The position numbers were made by a program, and so were the translations under genes. From Epiperipatus broadwayi (Eukaryota > Onychophora > Udeonychophora > Euonychophora > Peripatidae), in NCBI GenBank assembly GCA_028023455.1, contig JAQFVV010012495.1:4508104-4572103 (forward strand): a stretch of DNA of 64,000 nucleotides. The letters run 5' to 3'. Shown here piece after piece: positions 11,483-22,961 of this stretch (its first letter is position 1; every line of letters starts with the position of its first letter). The notes beneath the pieces are model-generated. The model was not told the DNA's origin. It saw nothing but the letters and a program-made list of their open reading frames with translations, and made no database searches.

Positions 11483-13084
11483 GAGTAGGCACTAGATGGG
11501 GATTTTATGCACAAGACTTCTGGCATCCATTGATTACTCTAGCTTGCTATGTGTGGCAATATGTATAGTGAGTTTTGACTGTTTTAATAACAATTTTTGT
11601 GGGATAGTTTTACTTTTTATACTTTATTTTTCCACTGTCTTCATCTAAGCATTCAACGGCTTTCTATCTTAATGTGTTGGAATGTATCCATTAATACATC
11701 TTATCATCATTAATATGTAACATTATCCAACACATCACATGATCTTCACTTACACATTCCTAACTCGTTAGCAAATTCTTCAACCTCATTATTTTATGGA
11801 CCCCTGCTTTAGAAACCAATACATGCCAGATAATAATAAGACATCCTTATCCAGTGCTGTTCTATTCACATAGCCATAGACTAGCTTGTAACTTATGTCT
11901 TTCATTAATGAGGAGTTTTTTGTATTTTTTGAACCATGCATTTGAATCTTTTGGATATTACATGCTTTTCCTCTAGCAGTCATTTTTTTACTTTCTGCTA
12001 CACTGCCAAATTACCAGCCCAAATTGAAGGAACTTTTAAATCTTTTTAATGCAATCTTATTTGTTTACATAGTTACATAGATTGAAACAGTTTAATAACC
12101 TTAGTTGTTTTTATAATCTTAGGCATCTTATTTTTTCCCCAGAATTGGTACAAAACCAGTGATACATCATCAGACCGACATTACTTCAGATGATCATAGC
12201 TTACAATAATTTTTTTTTATTCTCCCTATTTTTTAAGCATTCAATGTAAACTTTAATAATGTATTTTTCCTTCTATATCTTTTTACAGGCCGACAGGCAT
12301 TAGTTTAGTACTTCATGCAAGTTTTTAACACTCTATTCATATTTGAATTACTGCTTCATCATTCGCTATACATTATAACTCAGTTTTTGCTAAATATTCC
12401 CATTTAATTATATATATAAAGGGTCTCTGTAGTTGGTAAAATTTTTATTATCATCAGTATAATCTTTTACCATAATGAGATTCCTTATTTTTATTATACA
12501 CATCTGTTTCCAGAAATTCATACTATAGCAATTTTTGGCAATGATTTCTGAATATGTGTTCAAAGGATTATACTTGTAGTGATGCAGCTATATCTTTATC
12601 ATGAGAGAATTGATTGGCATTTAAAACATTTTCATTAATACAATTTATTGCTATGTCTGCAAATTCATAAAGAATTAACACTGTTCAAAACTAGTGTTAT
12701 TAATATGTCATCTTGTGTAGAAACTGTTGTATTTTTTTTTCATATTTATGTTGCTGAAGACTAATTTCATATAATTCACTATAAACTCCACAATCAGTTA
12801 GCACTGTTGATTTCTAGTAAAGTCATTTTTATGAAAGAAGTTACTATATTCCTTCTGCTATCTCAAATGTTTATCATTTTTAACTGATTCATTTTCTACT
12901 TTAGTTGTTTTAAATTTTACCTCTTTGTATTTCAATGATTGTTTTTTTTTCTTTTTGAGATAATTTTTATTGGAAAGTATAAAATGAATAAATTATCACA
13001 TGACACCAGATTACCTATTGCTATTTAAGCAATATACTTTTTTTTGACTACACCTATGCCACCTAATGTAAACTTTAGTAACTA

Positions 13085-13390
13085 ATAAATTGCTATACAG
13101 GACAAATTAGCTTAGATTGGAAACATTTGTATGTTTTTTGATTTGACTGATAGCTTTGTAATAAAACAAAGAAATAAATTATGGCTGGTAGGAAGAAGAT
13201 ATTATTAGATCCTAAAGATCCAAATGCATCCAAAGCACCTGACTGATGAAAGCCACAAGTTAGACAATAGTCTGGTGATATTGGTAGATAGCAGCATTGG
13301 ATAGGAATTTATTAAGTATTATCATCTGGTATCTATTAGTTATTAAAGATAACATTAGATGGCATAACTGTAGTGAAATAAAAAAAGTTA
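13085..13390 (+). repeat. Diverged family A copy
   Basis: Shares TTAGATCCTAAAGATC, CTGATGAAAGCCACAAG and AGTCTGGTGATATTGG with the family A unit. The GAAAC box has decayed to GACAA. No target duplication recognised. Confidence 0.55.
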
Positions 13391-14452
13391 TTATCAGATA
13401 TGTAATAATTTATACAAAAAAGACATTTATTTCCATTAATTTGTGCTTTGCTAATTAATTCTTTTAAGTTCTCATTCTTTATTTTTTAAATTTGGCTTCA
13501 GATTTTATTTTGCCTTTTAATTTTTATAAATTTCTCCTTTAAAAACAATTTATCATATATAATTTCTATAGTTTCATAATCAATAAAATATATATTTTTT
13601 AGTCACTTATCATTTCCATCATTTGGAGTTATTTATATGGAAAGACATTTTTTTAATACTTAAATTGTTCGATATAAGCATTTCTAATAATGTTTTCTAC
13701 TTTTAAAAAAATCCTTCATTTTTATTTAAAAGGCTTCCTAAATTTTTTATTTATTTTTTAATTCAAATTTTGCTATTTATTTCTTCAATAGCTAAAGGTT
13801 TAATCAAAGATAAGTGTTATTAAATTATATCCTGACTGGCTTTTTCATGAAACCTGGGCTAGGGTCACCCTCCCAGAGGAGTGAAGGAGGGCAATGAACC
13901 CAGTTTCAGACCACAGCAAGCTCTACAGAGTGAATGCCTTGCAACAGTGTGAAAAGAAAATAGCTATGTATAGATAAACACGTGCAATTGTATCTAATAA
14001 ATTTAATTTAGTTTTAATAAAAAAATTATACCCTAATTTTTAGAACTCACTGGTATCATCACTGAGTTCCTAACTGACACATGTAATGTTGACCAATTGA
14101 TTTTTGTTTTTGTTCATAAATAAAATACATACATCAAACAATAAATTAATTGTTTAAATTGAACTAACTTAATAATTATTATCAAATCATTTGAACTTAA
14201 GTTTTTTATTATTGTCTATACTCTACCAAGAAAAAGCCCTTTTTAAAATTATAGAGCCCTCTATGGATAAAACGTAAAAGTAACATTTATATTACAATAT
14301 TTAATTTAATTCAGTTTATTAAGTATGTAACAATATATTAGTAACAATCCAATTATAGTAAAGATTTTACATACCAAGTATCAGATTATATTAACTTAAA
14401 AAATAATGAAATTCCAAATTGAAAATATCAATATATAAAAATAACTTATTGT

Positions 14453-14547
14453 TGTCATGCGTTGTTAGCCGAGAAGTCAGCGCAGCAAGCAGTTGATTGC
14501 AGACAGTTGTTGCGGGTTCGCCTCCTGGCCGATGCTATGACATATGG
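14453..14547 (+). mobile_element. tRNA-derived SINE (type J), 95 bp, 17-bp target duplication
   Basis: Flanked by a perfect 17-bp direct repeat TAAAAATAACTTATTGT (14436-14452 and 14548-14564). The body starts GCGTTGTTAGCCGAGAAGTC, with a tRNA-like A box, and has GGGTTCGCCTCC in the B-box position. It ends CCGATGCTATGACATATGG. The head looks like a class II (Leu/Ser-like) tRNA. Two other copies occur at 15563-15669 and 27646-27747, both on the minus strand. Confidence 0.85.
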
Positions 14548-15157
14548 TAAAAATAACTTATTGTACAACAGAGGCATTCTAATCATGGGTTAAGTTTTTG
14601 CAATAATTATGATTGTATTTGTTAATATAAAATAAAAAAATCTGTCTTATTATATTAGAAATTTTATAAATTTTATTAGGAATAAATTCTGGTACATCTA
14701 TTTTAGCTAAAATATTTTTTTTTAGAAATACTACATCTTTCAATTTTTTTTTCTCTTAAGATAATTTTCATTACCTACAGGAATCTTCTCACTAAATTCT
14801 GTAAATTATTCTCAATAAAGTACAAGAAAATATATAATTCCACATAATGTAAATTAAGTATTAAAATATAAATGTATTACAAATGTAACATACACAAATT
14901 AACAATGTTTATTATATAATTGTGCTTTGCGTACATGTAAGTAAATGGATTCACCAATTATCCTTATAAAAGTAGTACAAATATAACATGTATACATAAA
15001 TTAATAATACATATATATATATAAAAGAAGGTTGGCTTGACAACAGTTTGAAATTGTTGATTATTACTGATATTGGGATTGTCTTAAGTGTTTCTTGGCT
15101 TTTAATGATATATATATATGTCAGTGCATATCATTAGCATTCTAATACAAAATGTTC

Positions 15158-15270
15158 AAATCATTCTCCCAAATGTTATGTTTTTTCTCTTTGAAGCATA
15201 CTGTTTGAAGTTCAGATTTATAATTAATCACAGAGGGCATTGCTGAAAAAAACATTTGGGAGGATAATTT
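15158..15270. repeat. Small inverted repeat
   Basis: AAATCATTCTCCCAAATGTT near 15158 is repeated in reverse as ACATTTGGGAGGATAATTT near 15255, separated by about 75 bases. Confidence 0.5.
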
Positions 15271-15276
15271 AAATAT

Positions 15277-15313
<37 letters not shown>

Positions 15314-15562
15314 ATTAACTTATTTTAGTAAACAGATATCTCTTAACTAAAATAATAGTTACTTGTACATGACCCTTAATAATATATTCTTATATTTTAA
15401 TGATGAATACTGTCATACTTTGAAGTTTTCTTAATAGAAGGTCATATAATATATAAAAAAAGGTATTTCTCAGGATAGGTATAGACAAAAAATGATTTGG
15501 TAATAACCTATTTAAAAATTATTCAATAATTTGATATAATCAAAATAATAAATCAATCTTTT

Positions 15563-15669
15563 TTTTTCTTATCTCATAGCATCGGCCAGGACGTGAACCC
15601 ACAACCGCCTGCTACCAACTACTTGCTTGCAAGGCAGTTGCGATGACCGCTCGGCTAACAACGCTTGAC
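15563..15669 (-). mobile_element. tRNA-derived SINE (type J) with A tail
   Basis: On the minus strand it reads GCGTTGTTAGCCGAGCGGTC (A box), then GGGTTCACGTCC (B box), ending GATGCTATGAGATAAG and an A tail. Flanked by a 19-bp direct repeat with one mismatch: AATAATAAATCAATCTTTT at 15544-15562 and AATAATACATCAATCTTTT at 15670-15688. The A box matches class II tRNAs well. Not a functional tRNA: the anticodon arm does not pair properly. Confidence 0.85.
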
Positions 15670-15945
15670 AATAATACATCAATCTTTTCAGTGAAAAAAT
15701 AAACTGACTTTAAATTGTAAAAACCTGCTATTTTCATCATCAGATCACAGCAAAATCATTATCACAAACCTTAAACCCAATCTCATAAAAATATATAAAT
15801 ACAGAAGATTGTATAAAAATTTAAAGTATCCTATACATATCACATGAAAATTTAATATCACTTCAACTAATAAATAAAAAAAAAAAAATCAAATCAATTA
15901 TTGCTTGGGAGTTCATAAAAATTTCAAGTATTAGATATGACATAC

Positions 15946-15984
15946 CTGAGTATGATCTATGAATTTCAGGGCCCAGAGTCCATA
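15946..15984 (-). other. Possible 39-bp micro-exon of the receptor gene
   Basis: On the minus strand an AG precedes 39 bases that end in CTCAG|gtatg. The segment is open in the required phase (1 in, 1 out) and would add VWTLGPEIHRSYS between FN3-2 and FN3-3. It is GC-richer than the surrounding intron. Against it: the acceptor lacks a pyrimidine tract (the bases before it read CACATGGATAAG), and the gene reads through well without it. Confidence 0.25.
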
Positions 15985-16199
15985 CTTATCCATGTGAAAT
16001 TACATCAAGTAATTATAATTTATATTATTAAAATCTTATTAGTGTTACAAATGCAAGTTCTTTAAAATTTATTGCAATTTCAAGTTAGTGCTTGTTGAAC
16101 TTACCTGTAGGTAACATTTTACCTTTGATGAGATTTTTAAAAAAAGTATTTGTATTTAAACTTATTTAAAAATCATCACATAGAAAAAATAATTCTTAC

Positions 16200-16325
16200 C
16201 ACTGATAATTCCTTCGGCAGGCATTTCGTGTGTCACCCATGGCCAATTAGTTTCATTCAACTCAGAATAACCAAGAACAGTAGCTGCTGCTACTCGAACA
16301 TCGTATTTCCTTTTAGGTACCAAAT
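16200..16325 (-). CDS. PRTG-like: Protogenin/IGDCC-like receptor, exon for C-terminal half of FN3 domain 2
   Basis: 42 codons, phase 1 at both ends, acceptor ATTGTAG and donor G|gtaaga. Across the splice from the previous exon a GAT codon forms, giving DLVPKRKYDVRVAAATVLGY. This has the L-x-P-x-x-x-Y-x-V-x-V-A-A FN3 signature and is the textbook continuation of the previous half domain. The domain ends NWPWVTHEMPAEGIIS; the T-H-x-x-P end also recalls protogenin FN3-2. The next certain exon (4750-4938) joins in frame. A possible 39-bp micro-exon at 15946-15984 would insert 13 residues in the linker. Confidence 0.92.
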
Positions 16326-16899
16326 CTACAATATAAAAACATACAATATATAAATCATATAGAAACTACATAATGTAGTAAATATTGGTGTAATATTACA
16401 AAATATTATCAAATCAATTACGAAATTTTATAATCATATGTTGTGAATAATAATTTACTCATGGTTTGATTTACAGAATCTATCTTTTCAATTGTGTTAT
16501 ATTAGTAATTTTTTTTTTTGAAACATTGTATCATTCACTGTTATAAAGATTTATGAATCTCAACTGAAACGAATTTTTTTATTTGCAATTTAAAAAATAT
16601 TACTGATTATTTTGCACCAACCTCCCTAAAATTAAACATTAAGATAATTTTTCTCTATAGTGAGACTTTTGCTTCTGCTAACTTATTCAGTTAGCATGAT
16701 GATAGGATTATGATTTTAGAGTTAGTTCAATTTAATCAAGTAAATAAACTACTGTTCCAAACTTGCCATCAGAAGAACTCAAATACCTGCTGACTTCCTA
16801 AATAATTGACCAAATGATTGTTTATTCATTTACTTATTTGTGAATTTTTTTACTTAATGTTTAAGTTATCTTAGTTGTTATTATAAATTTATTTAAACA

Positions 16900-17165
16900 C
16901 ACATTGATTATGTAAGTAATATTTACTAAGGCTATAAACCTCAAGAGTGTGCACTTGAAAATGCAAAGGTAGGGACCTCTACAGCTTCATGCTCTCAGAT
17001 CTAATCACTTCAGCTTCACCTATTTATATAGAAAGTAGGTTGAAGTAAAGAAGGGTTTTCTTTTCTTCCAAAGCATAAGCTTGTGGTTAAGACCTGTAGA
17101 GGTCCCTACCATCACATTTTCAAGCACACACTCATGAAGTTTATAGCCTTAGTAAATATTACGTA
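16900..17165. mobile_element. Family D fold-back element
   Basis: Inverted ends GTAATATTTACTAAGGCT and AGCCTTAGTAAATATTAC, then inner inverted arms (GTAGGGACCTCTACAG and CTGTAGAGGTCCCTAC). A loop with GTAGGTTGAAGTAAAGAAGG is shared with the copies at 34753-34968 and 51685-51910. Confidence 0.7.
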
Positions 17166-18113
17166 GAAATATATATTTATGCTTTGTTTATCATCTTTTC
17201 ATCATTTAGTTGCCTTTTATAAATAAATGTTATAATAAAATTTATTTGAAGTAAATTTATAACTAGTTCAGTGAACTTTGACAAGTTAAGGAAAAAGATG
17301 GCGAGTTATACTTGAAATTTTATGAAAAACCTGACAAAAGAATTATCATGGATCCATGTTTTTAATTTCCTAAGATATGTCTGGAAATCAATTATTTAAA
17401 CTATTAAATTTATACAAATGATATATGGCTTATTGCTCAGAAATTCATAAAAAGATTAGCCATTGGGTGACATTCATGGACTTTTGTCACCTGAATTCAC
17501 CACTTTACACTTGCATTAACATGCTGAGCAACCCAGTGGTAACCAAGTTTATCAAAAGTTTAATAATAATAGCCTATTGCCTTGGTAATTAAGCCTGACA
17601 TTGAACATAGAGCTTAACATTCATATAATAGTCCAAATATGAACTGCAATTATTTTTATTTTTTGTAGTTGTAATTTGCCAGATATTAAACATAATTATA
17701 TTGCAGCTACATCTTGATCTTATTTGTAGTTATAATAGAGCATGTGTGAACAAATATTATTATCATCATCATGATTATGGAGTATGCATTCTTATGTGAA
17801 CAGTGTTAAATTTTGCAAAAATTAACTTTAAATATTACTTTTTGTAATTGTCATTGCAGCAATTAGTCACTGTATATATTGTAACATTTATTTAATATAT
17901 TGTCATTTGGTAAAAGCTAAAAAAAATAAAAGTAAATTTAGATTTTTTTTTATAATTTTTTTAAAAATAAAAAAACGTACAATGAAAGTTAAATTATTCT
18001 TTTGTATTTTTTTTTAATGTAATTAGAAATAAAAGTAAAATTGGAGAGAACAAAAGAATTCCAAAAGTAAAAAAAAGATTAAGAGAAAGTAAAAATATTT
18101 TGGCTAATTAAAG

Positions 18114-18239
18114 ATGGCCGAAAAACTTGATAAGAAAAGAGAACTTTATAACGTAAATTTTATAAAGAATCTACAAGATTATGAACCAAAAAACGCCATA
18201 ATAATAGCATGCGCAGAAGTCGGAAAACTGGGCCTCTAG
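18114..18239 (+). other. Short open frame in left LTR-like repeat (41 codons)
   Basis: ATG-initiated and lysine-rich: MAEKLDKKRELYNVNFIKNL, then QDYEPKNAIIIACAEVGKLG-L-stop. It ends right at the TATA box. No family recognised. It is kept open in the right repeat, with one silent and one Ile-to-Met change. Coding status unknown. Confidence 0.3.
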
Positions 18240-18247
18240 TATAAAAG
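18240..18247 (+). promoter_or_regulatory. TATA-like box in left LTR-like repeat
   Basis: TATAAAAG followed by GCAGAGGTCAG, a strong match to a pol II TATA box. The same box occurs in the right repeat at 20377-20384. Confidence 0.5.
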
Positions 18248-20250
18248 GCAGAGGTCAGTATGAAGAACATCTTGTTCGTTGGTTTCTCTAGTTGGTCTAG
18301 GATAACAATAATATATCCAAGATCGCTCTACGCTGAAGTAATTCGGCATGTCACAGTGAACTGGAGCTTCTGAAGACATCGTGCCTGAAGATGTATACCA
18401 GAAAAGCTTTCGTGACCAACTAGGAGAATGGACCACAAGATCAACTAATAATCAAAGGCCATGAGCTCATTTTAACCCCGAAAAACTATGCATAGTTATC
18501 TACAACCATCGTGAATTCACTAAAACTTACCGGTAAGTTATGCTTCATTATCCTGATTGTGACAAATTTAAGCGTTTGCAAACAATTCTTAAAAATATAC
18601 GTATAAAAGGATCCCAATAGTGACTTTAATTTAATTGATCAAGAGACTTATTTAACCAAGAACTTTTTAATTGTTTAACTGTCATTTATTTTATTAATAT
18701 TTCACATCTGACTTATATGTGTTCTCTCTAAATTACTTATTAGGAATTCTCATTTTAACTTGTAATCTTAACTTAAACAGATTTTTGGTCTGTTATAATA
18801 AAAAAAAAATATTTCTAATATCAATTTTTATTTGTGCGTTATTAATAATAGTTATTATTTTTTATTATTAAATTTATTTTATTTAATAAGATTTAAAAAT
18901 GTAATTTATCTTTGTCAATATGTTTGAATAAGCCCAGGAATAATAATCTTAAAAAAATAATTCTCGTTACGGTATGATGCAATACCTATTAGTTTAAAAG
19001 TTGTTTTTTTTTTTATTTGCCAGACATTATATGACGAAGTCAGCAGACTCTTTAGAATTAAAGGTCCTGGTGCCCATATTAAAAAAATTAAAAGCTGATT
19101 TTGTCGATAACATAATTCTCAACAATTAATAGGCCGAGTTGATCAGGAAATATAGCTATGTTTTTAGAATAGAGATACAACTTTCTTCTTTTTTGACATA
19201 GTTTGATCAACTCGTGTGCAGTTTATATTAGTGTGTAGAGGCCTAGCAAAATGGAAAACATTATAATGGCTTGCCCAACTCGGGCTTACGAAAAAAACAA
19301 CCACAACCTGAGATAAGTTGTAATGATAAAGAACGTTACAACGTTGACCCCAAAAAAAACCCTCACAGCCGGAAAATAAATAGTAGTTTTTAAAAAAATT
19401 ATAAAAACTAACTTTAAAAAAATTATAAAAACTAACTAACTAATTAAACCCTGATTATTAAAATATAAAAAATATTTTTTTAATAAGACTTCCAGAAAGA
19501 AAAAATATATGTATATTTTTTTGATATGTCTAAAAAAAACACGATCGTGGCTGATGTAGATGTAAGTCACAAGTATTTGACCAGGTAGGTGGTTACTGAA
19601 GAGGGGAAAAACATAGCTCCAAGTCATAGTACACAGTATATTAACATAAGACCACCTTTATATGCCCATCAGACTATTTCTAGCAGGGATCCCAATAAAG
19701 GGGAAGGTGGATGAAGTTGCTGTGAGCCTGTAAGACTCAAAAATAATGAGCAACACTCGTTAATGCTTATAACTTGGATTTCTTATAGTTAATATTACAT
19801 TAAAGCAGAAAGGACACAGTAAATATTTTCCATTCCCGCCATTTTAGACCTAAAAGTGGGCATTAAAGCCAAACGTCGATTGTTGAATGAGTCTAAACAA
19901 CATATCAGCAAGCTACTACTAAAAAAAAAAAAAAAACACGAATATGAATTTAGAAACTTAAGAATAAAATTAGTGTAAATCCCTATTTTATTCTCATCTC
20001 CTCAGTGCTGGTGGTATTGTAATGTTTATTTATATATGTTGCAAATATATTGGCATTTGGTAAAAGCTAAAAAAAATAAAAGTAAATTTAGATTTTTTTT
20101 TTTTAAAAAAAAATGTACAATGAAAGTTAAATTATTCTTTCGTATTTTTTTTAATGTAATTAGAAATAAAAGTAAAATTGGAGAGAACAAAAGAATTCCA
20201 AAAGTAAAAAAAAGATTAAGAGAAAGTAAAAATATTTTGGCTAATTAAAG

Positions 20251-20400
20251 ATGGCTGAAAAACTTGATAAGAAAAGAGAACTTTATAACGTAAATTTTAT
20301 AAAGAATCTACAAGATTATGAACCAAAAAACGCCATGATAATAGCATGCGCAGAAGTCGGAAAACTGGGCCTCAAATATAAAAGGCAGAGGTCAGTTTGA
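20251..20400 (+). other. Short open frame in right LTR-like repeat (49 codons)
   Basis: Same start as the left copy but reads through the TATA box (GLKYKRQRSV-stop) because the left copy's TAG is AAA here. The TATA-like box lies inside the frame, so this may be chance rather than a gene. Confidence 0.3.
20377..20384 (+). promoter_or_regulatory. TATA-like box in right LTR-like repeat
   Basis: TATAAAAG in the same context as in the left repeat. Confidence 0.5.
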
Positions 20401-21412
20401 AGGATGTCTTGTTCGTTGGTTTCTCTAGTTGGTCTTGAATAACAATAATATATCCAAGATCGCTCTAAGCTGAAGTAATTCAGCATGTCGGAGTGAACCG
20501 GAGCTTCTGAAGACATCGTGCCTGAAGATGTATACCAGAAAAGCTTTCATGACCAACTAGGAGAATGGACTGCAAGATCAACTAATAATCATAGACCGTG
20601 AGCTCATTTTAACCCCGAAAAACTATGCATAGTTATCTACAACCATCGTAAATTCACTAAAACTTACCGGTAAGTTATGCTTCATTATCCTGATTGTGAC
20701 AAATTTAAGCGTTTGCAAACAATTCTTAAAAATATACGTATAAAAGAATCCCGATAGTGACTTTAATTTAATTGATCAAGAGACTCTTATTTAGCCAAGA
20801 ACTTTTTAATTGTTTAACTGTCATTTATTTTATTAATATTTCACATCTGAATTATATGTGTTCTCTCTAAATTACTTATTCGGAATTCTCATTTTAACTT
20901 AAACAGATTTTTAATCTTAACGTAAACAGATTTTTGGTCTGTTATAATAAAAAAAAAAATTTCTAATATCAATTTTCATTTGTGTGTTATTAATAATAAT
21001 TATTTTTTATTATTAAATTTATTATTAGTTTAATAAGATTTAAAAACGTAATTTACCTTTGCCAATATGTTTGAATAAGCCCAGGAATAATAATCTTAAA
21101 AAAATAATTCTCGTTACGGTATGATGCAAGACCTATTAGTTTAAAAGTATTTTTCTTTTTTATTTGTGAGACATTATATGATGAAGTCAGCGGACTCTTT
21201 AGAATTAAAGGTCCTGGTGCCCATATTAAATAAATTAAAAGCTGATTTTGTCGATAACATAATTCTCAACAATTAATAGGCCGAGTTGATCAGGAAATAT
21301 AGCTATGTTTTTAGAATAGAGATACAACTTTCTTCTTTTTTGACATAGCTTGATCAACTCGTGCGCAGTTTATATTAGCATGTAGAGGCCTAGCAAAACG
21401 GAAAACGTTATA

Positions 21413-21646
21413 ATATATATATATAACATTGATTTTTCCCTTTGTATTTGCAATTAAAATTTGCATACTTTGTTCATCTCCATAATGAGTGGTTTCTTTC
21501 TTCTTTGAGTGCACTTTCATGAAGTTGTCTATAACTATAGCTCTTTATGCTAAGACTGCAGTGAACTTCACTAAAAGTGCACTCATCTTTAACTTATAAA
21601 GAAGAAAGAAACCACTTCATTAGAAAACAAACAAAAGTATGCATAT

Positions 21647-21665
<19 letters not shown>
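21413..21665. repeat. Palindromic repeat F, right part of an interrupted unit
   Basis: Hairpin-shaped: GTGGTTTCTTTCTTCTTTGA faces AAAGAAGAAAGAAACCAC, with GTGCACTTTCATGAAGTT facing AACTTCACTAAAAGTGCAC inside. The missing left part of the unit is at about 17800-17879, on the other side of the LTR-type element. Confidence 0.65.
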
Positions 21666-21684
<19 letters not shown>

Positions 21685-21688
<4 letters not shown>

Positions 21689-21905
21689 GATTTGAACTCA
21701 GACTTTCAAGCACCCTACAGCTATTCAATCCATCTTATACAACTGGTACACATGACCACATTCATGTGAAAATGATAAATGATATTCCATATATGTATTT
21801 CATGCTGAAACAGCACTCATCAGTTGATCCAGATCACCATTTCCCACATATAAATACAATCAGTGTTTAGTTTATATTAAGATAACAAATCTTCAAACTT
21901 TAAAT
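21685..21905 (-). mobile_element. Family C element (SINE-like, with hammerhead motif)
   Basis: On the minus strand it ends with GCTTGAAAGTCTGAGTTCAA-ATCCC, which has a tRNA B-box-like core (GAGTTCAAATCCC). Upstream lies a hammerhead-like motif at 21781-21835. Copies occur at 24250-24490, 37215-37530, 43085-43290 and near 60 and 63.5 kb. Confidence 0.65.
21781..21835 (-). ncRNA. Family C hammerhead-like motif, intact core
   Basis: Read on the minus strand: GATCT-GGA-TCAA, CTGATGA, then a 6-bp stem II (GTGCTG-TTT-CAGCAT, outermost pair G-U), GAAA, and stem III ATA-CA-TAT followed by A. All core bases are present. The 3' strand of stem I is damaged (TGGAATATC instead of TTGGAGATC). Confidence 0.5.
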
Positions 21906-22961
21906 TCCTTATATATATATCCTGATCACAGAGGGTGCCACCAAATCACTATGTATCTGGAAAATTTATTTACTGTGATCAAAATGGATGAGGATGATGA
22001 TTTGTGCTGACTAAATTCAGGGAGAAACAAGAGATCTTAAGTATTGTTTAGACAATTGAGAAATAAAAGCACTAAGACAAAAGCAAAATAAATTGAAAAA
22101 ATTTGTAAATTTTATTAAGAGTTTAAATAATGTGAAAATTTTATTAAAATCATGGTAATAGAATAAAGCAATCTAGCCATGAATACAAAAGTGACTTAGA
22201 TTTGAATATGCATATATATATCAGAGAGTGCACAGGAGCACAGCACATATGAAAACATTAAACACTTTGGCAGCAAAATTCTCTCACCTAAAAATAAAAA
22301 AAATGAATACGATAATATCTTTCTGCTGGCGATTTATAAAATTACAAAAAAACAGCAACTCTAATTTCCTGATTCAGAGATATGAAAATATATGATCTTG
22401 CAGGAAATCGACAAAATGGCACCAGTGAGCATTTCTTGCCCTGGAGTTATGCATCGAGACAAGAATGTCATATTGTCAGTAGAACAGCCTTCCAATATAC
22501 TACCTTTAAAGCAATTCGGGTTTGACTTACATGTAAGACAAAAGAAAAATATGATTACGATCTTATGTAATCTAGAAAGAAATCTCTACTTTCAGAAAAT
22601 CAGAACAATAAAGATGATAAACCGCCAGCCAAAAGATTTGAGGTTTGCAAGAAATGCAAGTTAAACATGTTTAAAATTAATTATTTTACAATAACAACTA
22701 AGGGCAGGTGAGCATATAAAAATTACGAAAACTGCCAAAGTATTTAGCAATAGTTAGTGAAATAAATGGAAGACACATTAGAATATAAAATATAATCTCA
22801 CAACGCATCCTCTGATAAACGAAAATTGAAAACAAACTTGGAATCTCAAAACTAAGATTCCAAGACACACTATAAATACTAGTAAAAGGAAATACAGGTA
22901 ATAAATATTAGATTAAATAATTAAAATAATTAATACAACTTTATATATCACACTTAACATT

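Larger units (their letters stand above)
10982..11585. mobile_element. Family A fold-back element (604 bp) with 13-bp target duplication
   Basis: Flanked by AATAACAATTTTT at 10969-10981 and 11586-11598. The two halves are long inverted copies of the family A unit, each with a hammerhead-like motif (minus at 11139-11199, plus at 11424-11482), joined at about 11285-11330. It begins AAGCCAATAAACATCACATG and ends GTTTTAAT, the same ends as the single copy at 50277-50537. Lies in an intron of the receptor gene. Confidence 0.85.
4939..16199 (-). other. Intron of the receptor gene, repeat-filled
   Basis: Holds family A copies (7314-7503, 10982-11585, 13085-13390), an RTE LINE (8070-9890), two tRNA-derived SINEs and a small inverted repeat. 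The stretch 5930-7100 is more GC-rich, with no gene or element I can name. 11600-13080 and 13400-14430 show only AT-rich sequence. Confidence 0.6.
17880..19265 (+). repeat. Left terminal direct repeat (LTR-like)
   Basis: 1386 bp. Differs from the right copy by scattered substitutions and small indels, for example a GTAATCTTAACTTAAACAG segment arranged differently near 18760 and 20900. The copies are similar enough to suggest insertion long after most other repeats here. Confidence 0.65.
17880..21412 (+). mobile_element. LTR-type element without genes (3.5 kb)
   Basis: Two direct repeats of about 1.39 kb (17880-19265 and 20018-21412) bracket 752 bp with no coding capacity. Each repeat starts TGTAA and ends (A/G)TTATA, imperfect inverted ends of the TGTAAC...GTTACA kind. 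Each carries a TATAAAAGGCAGAGGTCAG promoter-like box. The element splits another repeat: the flanks ...TTAGTCACTGTATATA and TATATATAACATTGATTTTT are continuous, in reverse, near 24061-24240. That gives an empty-site reference. A 4-5 bp duplication (ATAT) is likely but cannot be told from the AT repeat. TGGCTTGCCCAACTCGGGC just inside the left repeat is a possible primer-binding site. No reverse transcriptase or integrase was seen, so it would be non-autonomous. Confidence 0.65.
20018..21412 (+). repeat. Right terminal direct repeat (LTR-like)
   Basis: 1395 bp, same content and order as the left copy. It ends at GAAAACGTTATA and is followed directly by the AT-rich flank that continues in the interrupted host repeat. 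Confidence 0.65.

Noticed and set aside
10187-11807. A larger hAT element from CAGGGGTCTGCAAA (10187) to GGACCCCTG (11807) containing the family A fold-back
   Set aside because: The 8-bp flanks (GGTTAGAT and CTTTAGAA) match at only five positions and the ends pair over too few bases; kept only as a possibility.
19266-19285. Primer-binding site of a named tRNA inside the LTR-type element
   Set aside because: TGG start is suitable, but the remaining bases do not give a normal T arm; listed only as possible within the element entry.
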